Shown here: positions 41,383-50,535 of the stretch, piece by piece | Layout of the letters: the number at the start of each line of letters is the position of its first letter | How positions within the stretch are numbered: the first letter of the stretch is position 1 | NCBI GenBank assembly: GCA_002377695.1 | Contig: DFQH01000001.1 | Location: forward strand, 699,563-763,562 | Reading direction: 5' to 3' | Source of the DNA: Citromicrobium sp. UBA3494 | GTDB lineage: Bacteria > Pseudomonadota > Alphaproteobacteria > Sphingomonadales > Sphingomonadaceae | DNA length: 64,000 nt | The notes under the pieces: model-generated | Told to the model about the DNA's origin: nothing | The model's database searches: none | The model's input: the letters and a program-made list of their open reading frames with translations, nothing else | Made by a program: the position numbers and the translations under genes

Positions 41383-42078
41383 CTAGAGGCGCGAGCCGAC
41401 GCCGAGCGCACCGATCAGCACCGGATCGTTGGTCGATTGCGGGTCGGCGCGGATCGCCGCTTCCTCGCGCCCGATCTCGGTCCAGATCGTATCGTTTACG
41501 CTGAGGGCGACGCGGTTCGCCGCCGCGCCGATATCCACCCCGACTGCCGCCGAGACGAGCTGGCCGATCAGCGGGTCCTGCGCCACGCGCATCGCCTCGC
41601 CCAGTTCGGGCACCATCGCGTCGATCAGGCGGTTGCCGGTCTGCTCCCGCAGATAGGCCGTGGCCGCTGTCGGCCCGCCGGTGATGAGATCGATCGTGTT
41701 GCGCACGCCGATCAGGCGGATCGTATCGTAGATCACTGGCGCCGCACGCTCGCTCGCGTCGATTGCGAAACCGGCGAAGTCCCGCTCCACGCGCGCCTTG
41801 ACGAGGCCGGAGGTGAGAATATTCGCCAGCACGTTGCCGCGCGTACCCAGCAATGTCTCCAGCCCGATCTGCGCAACCTGCTGGTCCCAGAAGCCGCCCG
41901 GCGCGGTAAGACGGGCGAAGGCCCGCTCGCTCGACAGGAGGAGCAGCCGCTCGATCACGTTGGTCACCCGGCCCTGATAGGTGGTGCAGCCGCCGATCAT
42001 CAGGGCACCCGCGCCCACGCCGATGGAGCCCAGCAGCTTGCGCCGATTCAGCCCTGCTTCGAGAATTCCGGTCATCAT
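41383..42078 (-). CDS. DUF4197 lipoprotein
   Basis: A 231-residue protein. The N-terminus has a Tat-like NRRKLLGSIG and ends in the lipobox-like LMIGGC, so it is probably a lipoprotein (Cys near 30). The mature part fits the DUF4197 family (LSSERAFARLTAPGGFWDQQ, DLITGGPTAATAYLREQTG). Function is unknown. It begins 56 bases before the divergent priA gene and has its own promoter there. Confidence 0.8.
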   Translation of the reverse strand: MMTGILEAGLNRRKLLGSIGVGAGALMIGGCTTYQGRVTNVIERLLLLSSERAFARLTAPGGFWDQQVAQIGLETLLGTRGNVLANILTSGLVKARVERDFAGFAIDASERAAPVIYDTIRLIGVRNTIDLITGGPTAATAYLREQTGNRLIDAMVPELGEAMRVAQDPLIGQLVSAAVGVDIGAAANRVALSVNDTIWTEIGREEAAIRADPQSTNDPVLIGALGVGSRL

Positions 42079-42134
42079 CTCACCTTCCCTGCTTGTCGCG
42101 CGGGAGCCCCCGCGCCCATATTGGCGGCCGACCC

Positions 42135-44312
42135 ATGCGCCGTATCCGCCTCCTCGTCCTCAACGCCGCGCTCGGCGTGCTCGACTATCGCGTGCCCGAT
42201 GGCATGGCGGTGGAGCACGGCAACGTGGTGGTTGCCCCGCTGGGCCCACGCCAGGTCACCGGCATCGTGTGGGAGGAGGAACGCCTGCCGGGCGCCGAGG
42301 TGCCCGAGGAAAAGCTGCGCCCGATCCTGTCGGTGCTGCCGGTTGCGCCGGTCCGTCCGGAACTGCGCCGCCTGATCGAATGGACCGCGGATTATTACTG
42401 CGCACCCATGAGCTCTGTCGCGCGGATGGTGCTGGCAAGCGGCGGCGCGCTGAAAGGCGGCGTGAGCGTGACCGAGTATCGCCTGACGGGCGAACAGCCC
42501 GACCGGATGACGCCGCAGCGCAAGATCGCGCTGGAGAAGCTGGAAGGCGCGCAGGGCACGATTCGAGAACTCGCCGCCCTGGCGGGGGTTTCCGAAGGCG
42601 TCCTGCGCGGGCTGGTCAACCAGGGCGTGCTCGAGCCGGAGGAGGTCGACGCCGACCGACCCTATCCCCGCGCCCTGCCCGATCATGCCGAGCCGGTGCT
42701 GTCGGCGGATCAGAAGCAGGTCGCGGACGAACTGGCGGAGGCTGTCGAGGCGGAGGATTTCGCACCGATCCTGCTCGACGGGGTGACCGGATCGGGCAAG
42801 ACCGAAACCTACTTCGAGCCGGTGGCGTCCGCTATTCGCGCAGGCAGACAGGTGCTGGTTCTGCTCCCCGAAATCGCGCTGACCGAGAATTTCCTGCGCC
42901 GGTTCGAGGATCGCTTCGGCGCGCCGCCGGTGCTGTGGCACTCCTCGCTCAAATCCTCCGAACGCCGCCGCGCATGGCGCGCCATTGCACGGGCCCCCGA
43001 AGACGGCGGTGCGCAGGTGGTGGTGGGTGCACGCTCGGCACTGTTCCTGCCTTACGCGAACCTGGGGCTGATCGTGGTCGACGAGGCGCACGAGATCAGC
43101 TTCAAGCAGGACGATGGCGTGCGCTACAACGCGCGCGATGTCGCCGTCATGCGGGGCCATTTCGAGCGGATTCCGGTGGTGCTCGCCAGCGCGACGCCAG
43201 CGCTCGAAAGCCTGCACATGGCCGAGACGGGTACGTATCGAAAGCTTGATCTGCCCAGCCGGTTCGGCGGGGCCACGCTGCCGACGATCCGCCTGATCGA
43301 CCTGACGCAGGAGCCGCCCGAGCGCGGCCGCTGGCTAGCGCCCAGCCTTGCGCGCGAGCTGTTCGCGCGGATGGAGCGCAAGGAGCAGACGCTGCTGTTC
43401 CTCAACCGGCGCGGCTATGCCCCGCTCACGCTGTGCAGGAATTGCGGCTACCGCTTCCAGTGCAAGCAATGCAGCGCATGGCTGGTGGAGCATCGCTTCA
43501 GCCACAGGCTCGCCTGCCACCATTGCGGGCATGAGGAACCCTCGCCCGCGCAGTGCCCCGAATGCGGCGAGGCCGACACTCTCGTCCCATGCGGACCAGG
43601 CGTGGAGCGGGTGGCGGACGAGGTGCGCGAGATCGCCCCCGAAGCGCGCATAGCGGTCGCCACCTCGGACACGCTGAACACGCCCGCGCGCGCCGCCGAA
43701 TTCGTTGCGATGGCAGAGGCCGGTGCGATCGACGTGATCGTGGGCACCCAGCTGGTGACCAAGGGCTTCCACTTCCCCGACCTCACGCTGGTGGGCGTGG
43801 TCGATGCGGACCTTGGCCTCGAAGGCGGCGACCTGCGCGCGGCAGAGCGCGTCTATCAGCAGATCGCGCAGGTCGCGGGCCGCGCGGGCCGCGCCTCCAA
43901 GCCGGGCGAGGTGCTGATCCAGACGCGGCATCCCGAGGCGCCGGTGATCGCCGCGCTGGCGGAGGGCGACCGCGATGCCTTCTACGCCGCAGAGCTCGAT
44001 GCGCGCAGGGACGCGAACGCCCCGCCCTTCGGTCGCTGGGCGGCCATCATCGTCTCGAGCGAGGACGAAAAGGAGGCGAGGCTTTCCGCCGCGCGGATCG
44101 GCGATGCGCGCCCCCGACTGGACGACATCATGATCCTCGGCCCCGCACCCGCCCCGCTCGCGCAGTTGCGCGGCCGCTACCGTTATCGCCTGCTGATCAA
44201 TGCGAAGCGCACCGCCGCCCTGCAGGATGCGATCCGCGACTGGCTCGGCCCGCTGGACCTGCCGCGCGGCGTGCGCGTCGGGATCGATATCGATCCTTAC
44301 AGTTTCGTCTAG
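42135..44312 (+). CDS. priA: primosomal helicase PriA
   Basis: A 725-residue replication-restart helicase. The N-terminal DNA-binding domain (LLVLNAALGVLDYRVPDG) is followed by the helicase core: Walker A LDGVTGSGKTETYFEP near residue 218, DEAH in LIVVDEAHEISFKQDDG near 315, then paired Cys of a zinc domain (CRNCGYRFQCKQCSAW, CHHCGHEEPSPAQCPECG) near 435-480. The helicase C-terminal motifs and GRAGRASKPGEV loop are present. ATG 42135 is used. It is followed 3 bases later by the photolyase gene. Confidence 0.95.
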   Translation: MRRIRLLVLNAALGVLDYRVPDGMAVEHGNVVVAPLGPRQVTGIVWEEERLPGAEVPEEKLRPILSVLPVAPVRPELRRLIEWTADYYCAPMSSVARMVLASGGALKGGVSVTEYRLTGEQPDRMTPQRKIALEKLEGAQGTIRELAALAGVSEGVLRGLVNQGVLEPEEVDADRPYPRALPDHAEPVLSADQKQVADELAEAVEAEDFAPILLDGVTGSGKTETYFEPVASAIRAGRQVLVLLPEIALTENFLRRFEDRFGAPPVLWHSSLKSSERRRAWRAIARAPEDGGAQVVVGARSALFLPYANLGLIVVDEAHEISFKQDDGVRYNARDVAVMRGHFERIPVVLASATPALESLHMAETGTYRKLDLPSRFGGATLPTIRLIDLTQEPPERGRWLAPSLARELFARMERKEQTLLFLNRRGYAPLTLCRNCGYRFQCKQCSAWLVEHRFSHRLACHHCGHEEPSPAQCPECGEADTLVPCGPGVERVADEVREIAPEARIAVATSDTLNTPARAAEFVAMAEAGAIDVIVGTQLVTKGFHFPDLTLVGVVDADLGLEGGDLRAAERVYQQIAQVAGRAGRASKPGEVLIQTRHPEAPVIAALAEGDRDAFYAAELDARRDANAPPFGRWAAIIVSSEDEKEARLSAARIGDARPRLDDIMILGPAPAPLAQLRGRYRYRLLINAKRTAALQDAIRDWLGPLDLPRGVRVGIDIDPYSFV

Positions 44313-44315
44313 GAT

Positions 44316-45881
44316 ATGGCTTCCCGACCTGTCCTCGTCCCCGTGCTTGGCGATCAGCTGGCCCGCACGCTCGCCTCGCTCCGGGGGCGGACCAAGGACG
44401 ACACCGTTATCCTGATGATGGAGGTGTGGGACGAGGCGACCTACGTGCGCCATCACAAGCAGAAGATCGCGCTGATCTTCTCCGCCATGCGCCATTTCGC
44501 CGCCGAACTGCGCGATGCGGGGTGGAGCGTCGATTACGTCGAGCTGACCGATCCGGACAATTCGGGCAGCTTCACCGGAGAGGTCGCCCGCGCCATCGAA
44601 CGCCACGATCCGCGCGCTGTCCATATCGTGGAGGCGGGCGAGTGGCGGGTGCAGCAGGCCATCGAGGAGTGGCCCGACAAGTTCGCCTGCGACGTCGAGA
44701 TCCTGCCCGACGACCGCTTCGTATGCTCGCTGGCCGAATTCCGCGACTGGGCGGATGATCGCGATACGCTGCGGATGGAGTTCTTCTACCGCGAGATGCG
44801 CAGGAAGACCGGGCTGCTGATGAGCGACGGCAAGCCCGAGGGCGGCGAATGGAACTACGACAGCGAAAACCGCAAGCCCCCGAGGGAAGGCCTATCCGCG
44901 CCGCAGCGGCCGCTGTTTGCGCCTGACGAGATCACGCGCGAGGTCATCGAACTGGTCGAGGACACCTTCGCCGACCACTTCGGCAGCCTCGACAACTTCG
45001 GCTGGCCCGTTACCCGCGACCAGGCGGAGGAAGCCGCCGACGCCTTCTTCGCCGAACGGATCGAGTGCTTCGGGCCTTACCAGGACGCGATGGTCCACGG
45101 GCAGGACGACCTGTTCCACTCGATGCTTTCGACCAGCATCAACCTCGGCCTGCTCGATCCGCTGGAGCTGTGCCAGCGTGCGGAGCAGTCATACCGTAAT
45201 GGCAAGGCGCCCCTGAACAGCGTGGAGGGCTTCATCCGCCAGATCATCGGCTGGCGCGAGTATATCCGCGGCTTCTACTGGCTGCACATGCCGCACCTGC
45301 AGCGCGCCAACGCGCTCAACGCCCAGCGCGGCCTGCCCGAGTTCTTCTGGACCGGCGAAACCGACATGCGCTGCCTGGCGGACTGCATCCGCTCCACCCG
45401 CGACAACGCCCATGCGCACCACATCCAGCGGCTGATGGTGCTGGGCAATTTCTGCCTGATCGCGGGGATTTCCCCGCGTGAGGTGCAGGACTGGTATCTG
45501 GTCGTCTACGCCGATGCCTACGAATGGGTCGAACTGCCCAACGTGGCGGCGATGGTGCTCTACGCCGACGACGGCAAGCTTGCCTCCAAGCCCTATGCCG
45601 CGAGCGGAAACTACATCAACAAGATGAGCAATTACTGCGCCGACTGCGCCTACTCGGTCAGCAAGAAGACCGGCGAAGGCGCGTGCCCTTTCAACTCGCT
45701 CTACTGGCACTTCATGCACCGGCATCGCGACCGGCTTGAAAGCAATCACCGCATCGGACGTATCTATTCCAACTGGGACCGGATGGGCGAAGACAAGCAA
45801 AAGGCCTATCTGGAAACCGCCGAGGGATTTCTCGTTTCGTTGACACCTGCCGACAGCAAGTGGGCGCGCGCAACGGATTGA
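44316..45881 (+). CDS. FeS-type cryptochrome/photolyase family protein
   Basis: A 521-residue photolyase-like flavoprotein of the FeS-BCP (PhrB, CryPro) group. The N-terminal deoxyribodipyrimidine-photolyase-related domain is present (LVPVLGDQLARTLASLRGRT), then the FAD-binding helical part (GFIRQIIGWREYIRGFYWLH, NYINKMSNYCADCAYSVSKK). Four Cys for an iron-sulphur cluster are placed as CLADC... and NYCADC with GACPFN, in agreement with the family. Members repair (6-4) lesions or act as blue-light sensors; one cannot tell from sequence. It follows priA directly. Confidence 0.9.
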   Translation: MASRPVLVPVLGDQLARTLASLRGRTKDDTVILMMEVWDEATYVRHHKQKIALIFSAMRHFAAELRDAGWSVDYVELTDPDNSGSFTGEVARAIERHDPRAVHIVEAGEWRVQQAIEEWPDKFACDVEILPDDRFVCSLAEFRDWADDRDTLRMEFFYREMRRKTGLLMSDGKPEGGEWNYDSENRKPPREGLSAPQRPLFAPDEITREVIELVEDTFADHFGSLDNFGWPVTRDQAEEAADAFFAERIECFGPYQDAMVHGQDDLFHSMLSTSINLGLLDPLELCQRAEQSYRNGKAPLNSVEGFIRQIIGWREYIRGFYWLHMPHLQRANALNAQRGLPEFFWTGETDMRCLADCIRSTRDNAHAHHIQRLMVLGNFCLIAGISPREVQDWYLVVYADAYEWVELPNVAAMVLYADDGKLASKPYAASGNYINKMSNYCADCAYSVSKKTGEGACPFNSLYWHFMHRHRDRLESNHRIGRIYSNWDRMGEDKQKAYLETAEGFLVSLTPADSKWARATD

Positions 45882-45885
45882 AAAC

Positions 45886-46410
45886 ATGGCCGAAGAACTC
45901 GAGAACGCTCTCCCGGACGGCATCACGCAGCTGGCCCACGCCGTGCTCGGGGCTGCATGCGAACGGGAATTGCGACTGGCGACCGCCGAAAGCTGCACCG
46001 GCGGTCTGCTTGCCTCGCTGCTGACCGATGTCCCGGGCTGCAGCCATGCGTTCGAGCGCGGTTTCGTCGCCTATTCCGACGCAGCCAAATGCGACCTGCT
46101 CGGAATCGAGCGCAAGCTGGTCGAGGATTGCGGGGCGGTCAGCCGGAATGTCGCGCTGGCAATGGCGCAGGGCGGCCTCGAACGCTCCGAAGCGGACATC
46201 CTGGTCTCCATAACCGGGTTCGCCGGGCCGGGCGGGGAAGACGACGAGGAAGGCCTCGTCCACCTGGCCCTTGCACGCAGGAACGGCGAAACCGTGCACC
46301 GGGAGGAGCATTACGGGGCGGTCGGACGCGACGGGGTCCGCCTCGCTGCGCTACGCACCGCGCTGGACATGATGTGCGATGCCGTGGGTCTTCAGCGAAG
46401 CGCCGCCTAG
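45886..46410 (+). CDS. CinA C-terminal domain protein (NMN deamidase type)
   Basis: A 174-residue CinA-like protein; the C-terminal CinA domain converts nicotinamide mononucleotide to nicotinic acid mononucleotide in characterised members. The family signature LRLATAESCTGGLLASLLTD is near residues 27-46, with SITGFAGPGG near 107. The N-terminal MoeA-like domain of full CinA is absent. It is 5 bases after the photolyase stop and its own stop shares CTAG with the convergent gene. Confidence 0.9.
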   Translation: MAEELENALPDGITQLAHAVLGAACERELRLATAESCTGGLLASLLTDVPGCSHAFERGFVAYSDAAKCDLLGIERKLVEDCGAVSRNVALAMAQGGLERSEADILVSITGFAGPGGEDDEEGLVHLALARRNGETVHREEHYGAVGRDGVRLAALRTALDMMCDAVGLQRSAA

Positions 46411-47162
46411 GCTACCTGCGCGTCCGCGTCCTCACGCTTGGCGAGCTTGTGTTCGTCTTCGATCAGCCCCGCTTTCCAGTAGCTGGAGATGTAGAGCGAT
46501 TCGCCGCGCAGCCCCAGATCCTCGCGCAGGAAGGCGCGCAGGTTTCGCATGGAGGAAAATTCGCACGCCGCCCACGCGGCAAGCCGTCCCTCCGGCAGGT
46601 CCACATTCCGCAGCGCGTCGACGAGGAGGTCGGGCTGGCTGCCTGGCTCGCGGTTGACCAGCCAGCGGATTTCGACGCCGTCGGGTTTGTCCAGCTCGAG
46701 CTTGTCTGCCTCGTTCTGAATCTCGATCGCGGCCACGCCGCGCGCGCCCGGCGGCAAGGCGGCGAGATTTACGCCGATTGCAGGCAGCGCGGTCATGTCG
46801 CCGGCGATCAGGTAGACATCGTGGCCGGACGCCAGCGGCTTGGCTGCACCGGGCCCGCCCACGGTGATGCGGCTGCCCGGTTCGGCCGTGAGCGACCACT
46901 TCGTGGCCGGGCCCGCCGCCTCGCCCCCGTGGAGCGCAAAGTCGATATCCAGTTCACCATCGCGCTGGTGCCGGATCGTATAGGTGCGGACGATCGGCTT
47001 GCCGTTTTCCGCCTCGCCGAGAAACAGCTTGAGGTAGCCGCCTTCCTGATCTGCCGGAAATCCGGCGAGACCCGGGCCGCCGACGGTAACCCGCTGGAGC
47101 GAAGGGGTGATCCGGTCGCGGCGGAGGACGGTCAACTGGCGGGGTTCGGGTCTCTGGCTCAT
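46407..47162 (-). CDS. siderophore-interacting protein
   Basis: A 251-residue FAD-binding ferric-siderophore reductase family protein (ViuB type). The flavin motif VRTYTIRHQRDGELDIDFAL is near residues 75-94, followed by HGGEAAGPATKWSLTAEPGS and ITVGGPGAAK. It would reduce iron-loaded siderophores in the cytosol. ATG 47162 is chosen over an upstream frame to 47198. Its stop codon is on the CTAG shared with the convergent CinA-like gene; no siderophore uptake genes are near it. Confidence 0.88.
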   Translation of the reverse strand: MSQRPEPRQLTVLRRDRITPSLQRVTVGGPGLAGFPADQEGGYLKLFLGEAENGKPIVRTYTIRHQRDGELDIDFALHGGEAAGPATKWSLTAEPGSRITVGGPGAAKPLASGHDVYLIAGDMTALPAIGVNLAALPPGARGVAAIEIQNEADKLELDKPDGVEIRWLVNREPGSQPDLLVDALRNVDLPEGRLAAWAACEFSSMRNLRAFLREDLGLRGESLYISSYWKAGLIEDEHKLAKREDADAQVA

Positions 47163-47292
47163 GACGGGGCAATTAATGCGAACGCTTCGCAAATGCAATG
47201 GCGGGCAGCGCCCTACCGTTGCCGGCCTTGCGGAACATCGGCCCGCCGCACGACTTGGATAGGTAAACCCCTAAACAAGAAAGCGACCCCCA

Positions 47293-48672
47293 ATGTCACA
47301 AGCCACCACCGTAAACCCCGCCACCGGCGAACAGCTGGAAACCTACCAGCACCTCACGAAGGACGAAGCCTTCGCCAAGGTCGATGCCTGCCACGATGCC
47401 TTCGCCCAATGGAAGCTGCGCAGCCTCGAAGACCGGGCGCAAGTCATCAAGGGCCTCGGCAAGGCATTGCGCGACAACAAGGAAGAGCTCGCCCAGCTGA
47501 TGACCGCAGAGGTCGGCAAGCTGCTGAAGGACAGCCGCGACGAGGTCGCCCTGTGCGCCGCGATCTGCGATTACACCGCCGCGAACGGTCCCGAGGAACT
47601 GGCGGACGAGAAGCGCGACCCGAACAATGCCGGGCGCGGCATCGTCACCTACTCGCCCATCGGCGTGATCTACGGCATCCAGCCGTGGAACTTCCCCGCC
47701 TATCAGGTGATCCGCTACGCCATCGCCAACCTGATGACCGGTAACGGCGTGCTGCTGAAGCATGCGGCCAACTGCACCGGCAGCGGCCTGAAGATCGAGG
47801 AGATTTTCCGGAAGGGCGGCCTGCCCGATGGCCTGTTCACCGTGCTGGTGATCGACCACGATACTTCGGACGAAGTCATCGCCTATGACAAGGTGCGCGG
47901 CGTCACGCTGACCGGGTCCGACGATGCGGGCAAGCATATCGCCGAAAAGGCGGGCAAGGCGCTCAAGAAAACCGTGCTCGAGCTGGGCTCCAACGATGCC
48001 TACATGGTGCTGGAGGACGCCGATCTGGACAAGGCCGTCGGCATCTGCGCCACCGCGCGGCTGTATAATAACGGTCAGACCTGCATCAACGGCAAGCGCT
48101 TCATCGTGACCGAGAAGGTCTACGACGCATTCGTCGAGAAATACGTCGCCAAATTCGAAGCGATCAAGACCGGCGACCCGACTTCCGATGATACCGACAT
48201 GGGCCCGATGGCACGCGAGGACCTGCGCAAGACCTTGCAGGAGCAGGTCGACAAGTCGGTCGAGAATGGCGCGAAGATCGCGTGCGGCGGCGCAATTCCG
48301 GACGGCCCCGGCGCGTTTTATCCGGCCACCGTGCTGACCGACGTGGCACCGGGCCAGCCCGCCTATGACGACGAGCTGTTCGGCCCCGTCGCCAGCGTCA
48401 TCAAGGCGAAGGATGACGAGGATGCGATGCGCATCGCCAACGACAGCCGCTACGGCCTGGGCGGCGGGATCATGTCGAAGAACGTCGACCGTGCGATCGA
48501 GCTGGCCAGCAAGCATTTCGATACGGGCATGGTCTTCATCAACACCTTCGGCGTGGCCGACCCCTCCATGCCCTTCGGCGGCGTGAAGAACTCGGGCTAC
48601 GGCCGCGAGCACGGCGGCTTCGGGGTGAAGGAATTCGCCAACGCCAAGGCCATCTTCGTCGGCGCCGACTGA
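47293..48672 (+). CDS. NAD(P)-dependent aldehyde dehydrogenase, succinate-semialdehyde type
   Basis: A 459-residue aldehyde dehydrogenase. The catalytic Glu is in KTVLELGSNDAYMVLEDADL (near residue 230) and the Cys in YNNGQTCINGKRF (near 263); the NAD-binding IYGIQPWNFPAYQVIRYAIA is near 127. Length and motifs are like succinate-semialdehyde dehydrogenases (YneI/Sad type). AACAAGAAAGCG precedes ATG 47293. A strong hairpin follows its stop. Confidence 0.92.
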   Translation: MSQATTVNPATGEQLETYQHLTKDEAFAKVDACHDAFAQWKLRSLEDRAQVIKGLGKALRDNKEELAQLMTAEVGKLLKDSRDEVALCAAICDYTAANGPEELADEKRDPNNAGRGIVTYSPIGVIYGIQPWNFPAYQVIRYAIANLMTGNGVLLKHAANCTGSGLKIEEIFRKGGLPDGLFTVLVIDHDTSDEVIAYDKVRGVTLTGSDDAGKHIAEKAGKALKKTVLELGSNDAYMVLEDADLDKAVGICATARLYNNGQTCINGKRFIVTEKVYDAFVEKYVAKFEAIKTGDPTSDDTDMGPMAREDLRKTLQEQVDKSVENGAKIACGGAIPDGPGAFYPATVLTDVAPGQPAYDDELFGPVASVIKAKDDEDAMRIANDSRYGLGGGIMSKNVDRAIELASKHFDTGMVFINTFGVADPSMPFGGVKNSGYGREHGGFGVKEFANAKAIFVGAD

Positions 48673-48735
48673 CCCGGCCGACAAGCACAGCCGAAACGAC
48701 ACGGTAGCGTCTTTCCCGACGCTCCGGGCGAAATG

Positions 48736-48769
48736 GGCCGCCGCCGCCGACACACCGGCGGCGGCGGCC
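48736..48769 (+). terminator. strong GC hairpin after the aldehyde dehydrogenase gene
   Basis: A perfect 14-base stem (GGCCGCCGCCGCCG at 48736-48749, complement at 48756-48769) with the six-base loop ACACAC, followed by TTCTT. It lies 64 bases after the stop. The T run is short and broken, so it is not a textbook terminator, but the stem is very stable. Confidence 0.65.
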
Positions 48770-48807
48770 TTCTTGCGAAGCCCGCCGAACTTGCAGCCCA
48801 TCCATCG

Positions 48808-48826
48808 ATACGATACCGTTTCGTAT
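48808..48826. promoter_or_regulatory. operator-like palindrome over the TetR start codon
   Basis: ATACGATACCGTTTCGTAT is a 19-base inverted repeat (one mismatched pair around a central C) that ends inside the ATG at 48825. Its arms (ATACGA/TCGTAT) are the type bound by TetR-family proteins. Occupancy here would block translation or transcription of the regulator itself. Confidence 0.6.
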
Positions 48827-49415
48827 GGAAAACAATCCGCGAAAGGCCGCCGGCCGCCCCCGTAGCGAGGAAGCGCGCGAAGCGATCCTTCTCGCCGCGC
48901 TCGCAATCCTGGTGCGCGAGGGATACGAAAATCTGTCGATCGAAGGCGTTGCCCGCGAGGCGGGCACGGGCAAGAGCACGATCTATCGCTGGTGGGGAGG
49001 CCGGGGCGATCTGGCGGTGGATGCCTTTTTCGCCACCATCGACGAGACACCCGATCTGCCCGAAACCGGTTCTGCCGAGGAGGATTTCCGCAACCAGATC
49101 AACGGCATGGCCCGCGATCTGCGCGGCCCGCCCGGTCGGGCATTCGCAGCCCTGCTGATGGGCGGGCGGGAAAGCCCCACCGTCTCGGCAGCGGTGCGCA
49201 GGCGCTGGCTCGACCCGCGCCGCGACTGGGCGCGCATGCGCATGGCGCGCGCCGCGGAAGCGGGCGAATTGCTGCCCGGGGTGGAACCGCGTGCGGCCCT
49301 CGCCCTGCTCTACTCGCCGCTCTATTCTCCGTTGCTGTTCGGGAACACGATCCCGCCCGCACAGGACCTGTCTGCCTGCTTCGATCTGGCCGCGCGCACG
49401 ATCTTCAGGCGTTAG
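48825..49415 (+). CDS. TetR-family transcriptional regulator
   Basis: A 196-residue TetR regulator. The N-terminal helix-turn-helix is LLAALAILVREGYENLSIEG then VAREAGTGKSTIYRWWGGRG, residues about 24-62. The C-terminal ligand-binding part is helical (LLMGGRESPTVSAAVRRRW, ALLYSPLYSPLLFG). The ATG lies on an inverted repeat, suggesting autoregulation. Its targets are unknown; the upstream aldehyde dehydrogenase is one candidate. Its stop overlaps the convergent ada gene by 4 bases. Confidence 0.9.
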   Translation: MENNPRKAAGRPRSEEAREAILLAALAILVREGYENLSIEGVAREAGTGKSTIYRWWGGRGDLAVDAFFATIDETPDLPETGSAEEDFRNQINGMARDLRGPPGRAFAALLMGGRESPTVSAAVRRRWLDPRRDWARMRMARAAEAGELLPGVEPRAALALLYSPLYSPLLFGNTIPPAQDLSACFDLAARTIFRR

Positions 49416-50455
49416 TCCTCACGCTCCCGCCGCAGCAGCTCTGCCTTGATCTTCATCCCGTAGGCATAGCCGCCCAGCCCGCCATCCGCGGCGATCACAC
49501 GGTGGCATGGAATCAACACCGCGACATTGTTCGCACCGTTGGCCCCGCCCACTGCGCGGCTGGCGTTCGGTTTGCCGAGCGCCGCGGCAAGCTCGCCATA
49601 GCTGCGCGTCTCGCCCGGCGGGATTTCGCGCAGAGCCTGCCAGCACGCCTCCTGGAAGGCCGTGCCCTGCACGTCGAGCGGAATGTCCGCGCCCGTCCCC
49701 GGCCGCTCGACTGCGGCAACCACCCGCCCGAGCAGCAGCGCGAAATCGGCCCCGCCCTCCACCAGTTCCGCATCGGGGAACCGGGCACGCAGCGCGTCTT
49801 CGCGCTCGTCGAAAGAGAGGCGGCATACCCCCCTGTCGGTGGCGGCGACCAGCATGGGGCCCAGTGTCGTTTCCACGACCGCCCAGCGGATCGTCACTCC
49901 CCTGCCGCCATTCTTCCAAGCGCTCACGCTCATCCCCATTCTGCCTTCCATCGCCGCGTAGAAGCGGCTGGGCGCTTCGTAGCCGGCATCGTAGATCGCG
50001 TCGGTCACGCGGGGAGCGCCCGAAAGCGCGTCCCGCGCCCGCTCTTCCTTCAGCGCACGCGCATAGGCGGCAGGCGAAAGCCCGACAGCCCGCTTGAAAA
50101 CGCGCTGGATGTGTGTGGGCGAATAGCCCGTAATGGAGCCCAGTTCGTCCAGCGTGGGGCGCTCTCCCCCGCGAATCGCGTCGATCGCCGCGCGCACCGC
50201 CGCCTCGTCGCGCGCAATATCGTCGGGCAGGCAGCGCTTGCACGGCCTCAGTCCCGCCGCGCGCGCCTGCGCCCCGTCGGCGAAGAACCGCACGTTCTCG
50301 CGCGCGGGATGCCGCGCCGCGCAACTCGGACGGCAATAGATGCCGGTGCTGATCACCCCGGTGACGAACTGCCCGTCGAACGTCCGGTCGCGCCGCCGCA
50401 CGGCGTGCCACGCCTGCTCCTCGTCGATCGGCGCTTCGCTTTCATCTTTCGTCAT
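49412..50455 (-). CDS. ada: Ada bifunctional transcriptional regulator / O6-methylguanine methyltransferase
   Basis: A 347-residue fusion: an N-terminal Ada domain with four Cys (ISTGIYCRPSCAARHPARE and GLRPCKRCLP) that repairs methyl-phosphotriesters, an AraC-type HTH (TLDELGSITGYSPTHIQRVF, residues about 100-180), and a C-terminal methyltransferase with the acceptor Cys in VAVLIPCHRVIAADGGLGGY near residue 317. Typical of an adaptive response to alkylation. ATG 50455 is preferred. It is convergent with the TetR gene. Confidence 0.95.
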   Translation of the reverse strand: MTKDESEAPIDEEQAWHAVRRRDRTFDGQFVTGVISTGIYCRPSCAARHPARENVRFFADGAQARAAGLRPCKRCLPDDIARDEAAVRAAIDAIRGGERPTLDELGSITGYSPTHIQRVFKRAVGLSPAAYARALKEERARDALSGAPRVTDAIYDAGYEAPSRFYAAMEGRMGMSVSAWKNGGRGVTIRWAVVETTLGPMLVAATDRGVCRLSFDEREDALRARFPDAELVEGGADFALLLGRVVAAVERPGTGADIPLDVQGTAFQEACWQALREIPPGETRSYGELAAALGKPNASRAVGGANGANNVAVLIPCHRVIAADGGLGGYAYGMKIKAELLRRERED

Positions 50456-50535
50456 GACCTTGCTCTTAGAATAGTGACGGATTCGCCGCATCCCGAAGCT
50501 TGCGGCCAAATCCACCGACGTTCAAATAGGCCGCC

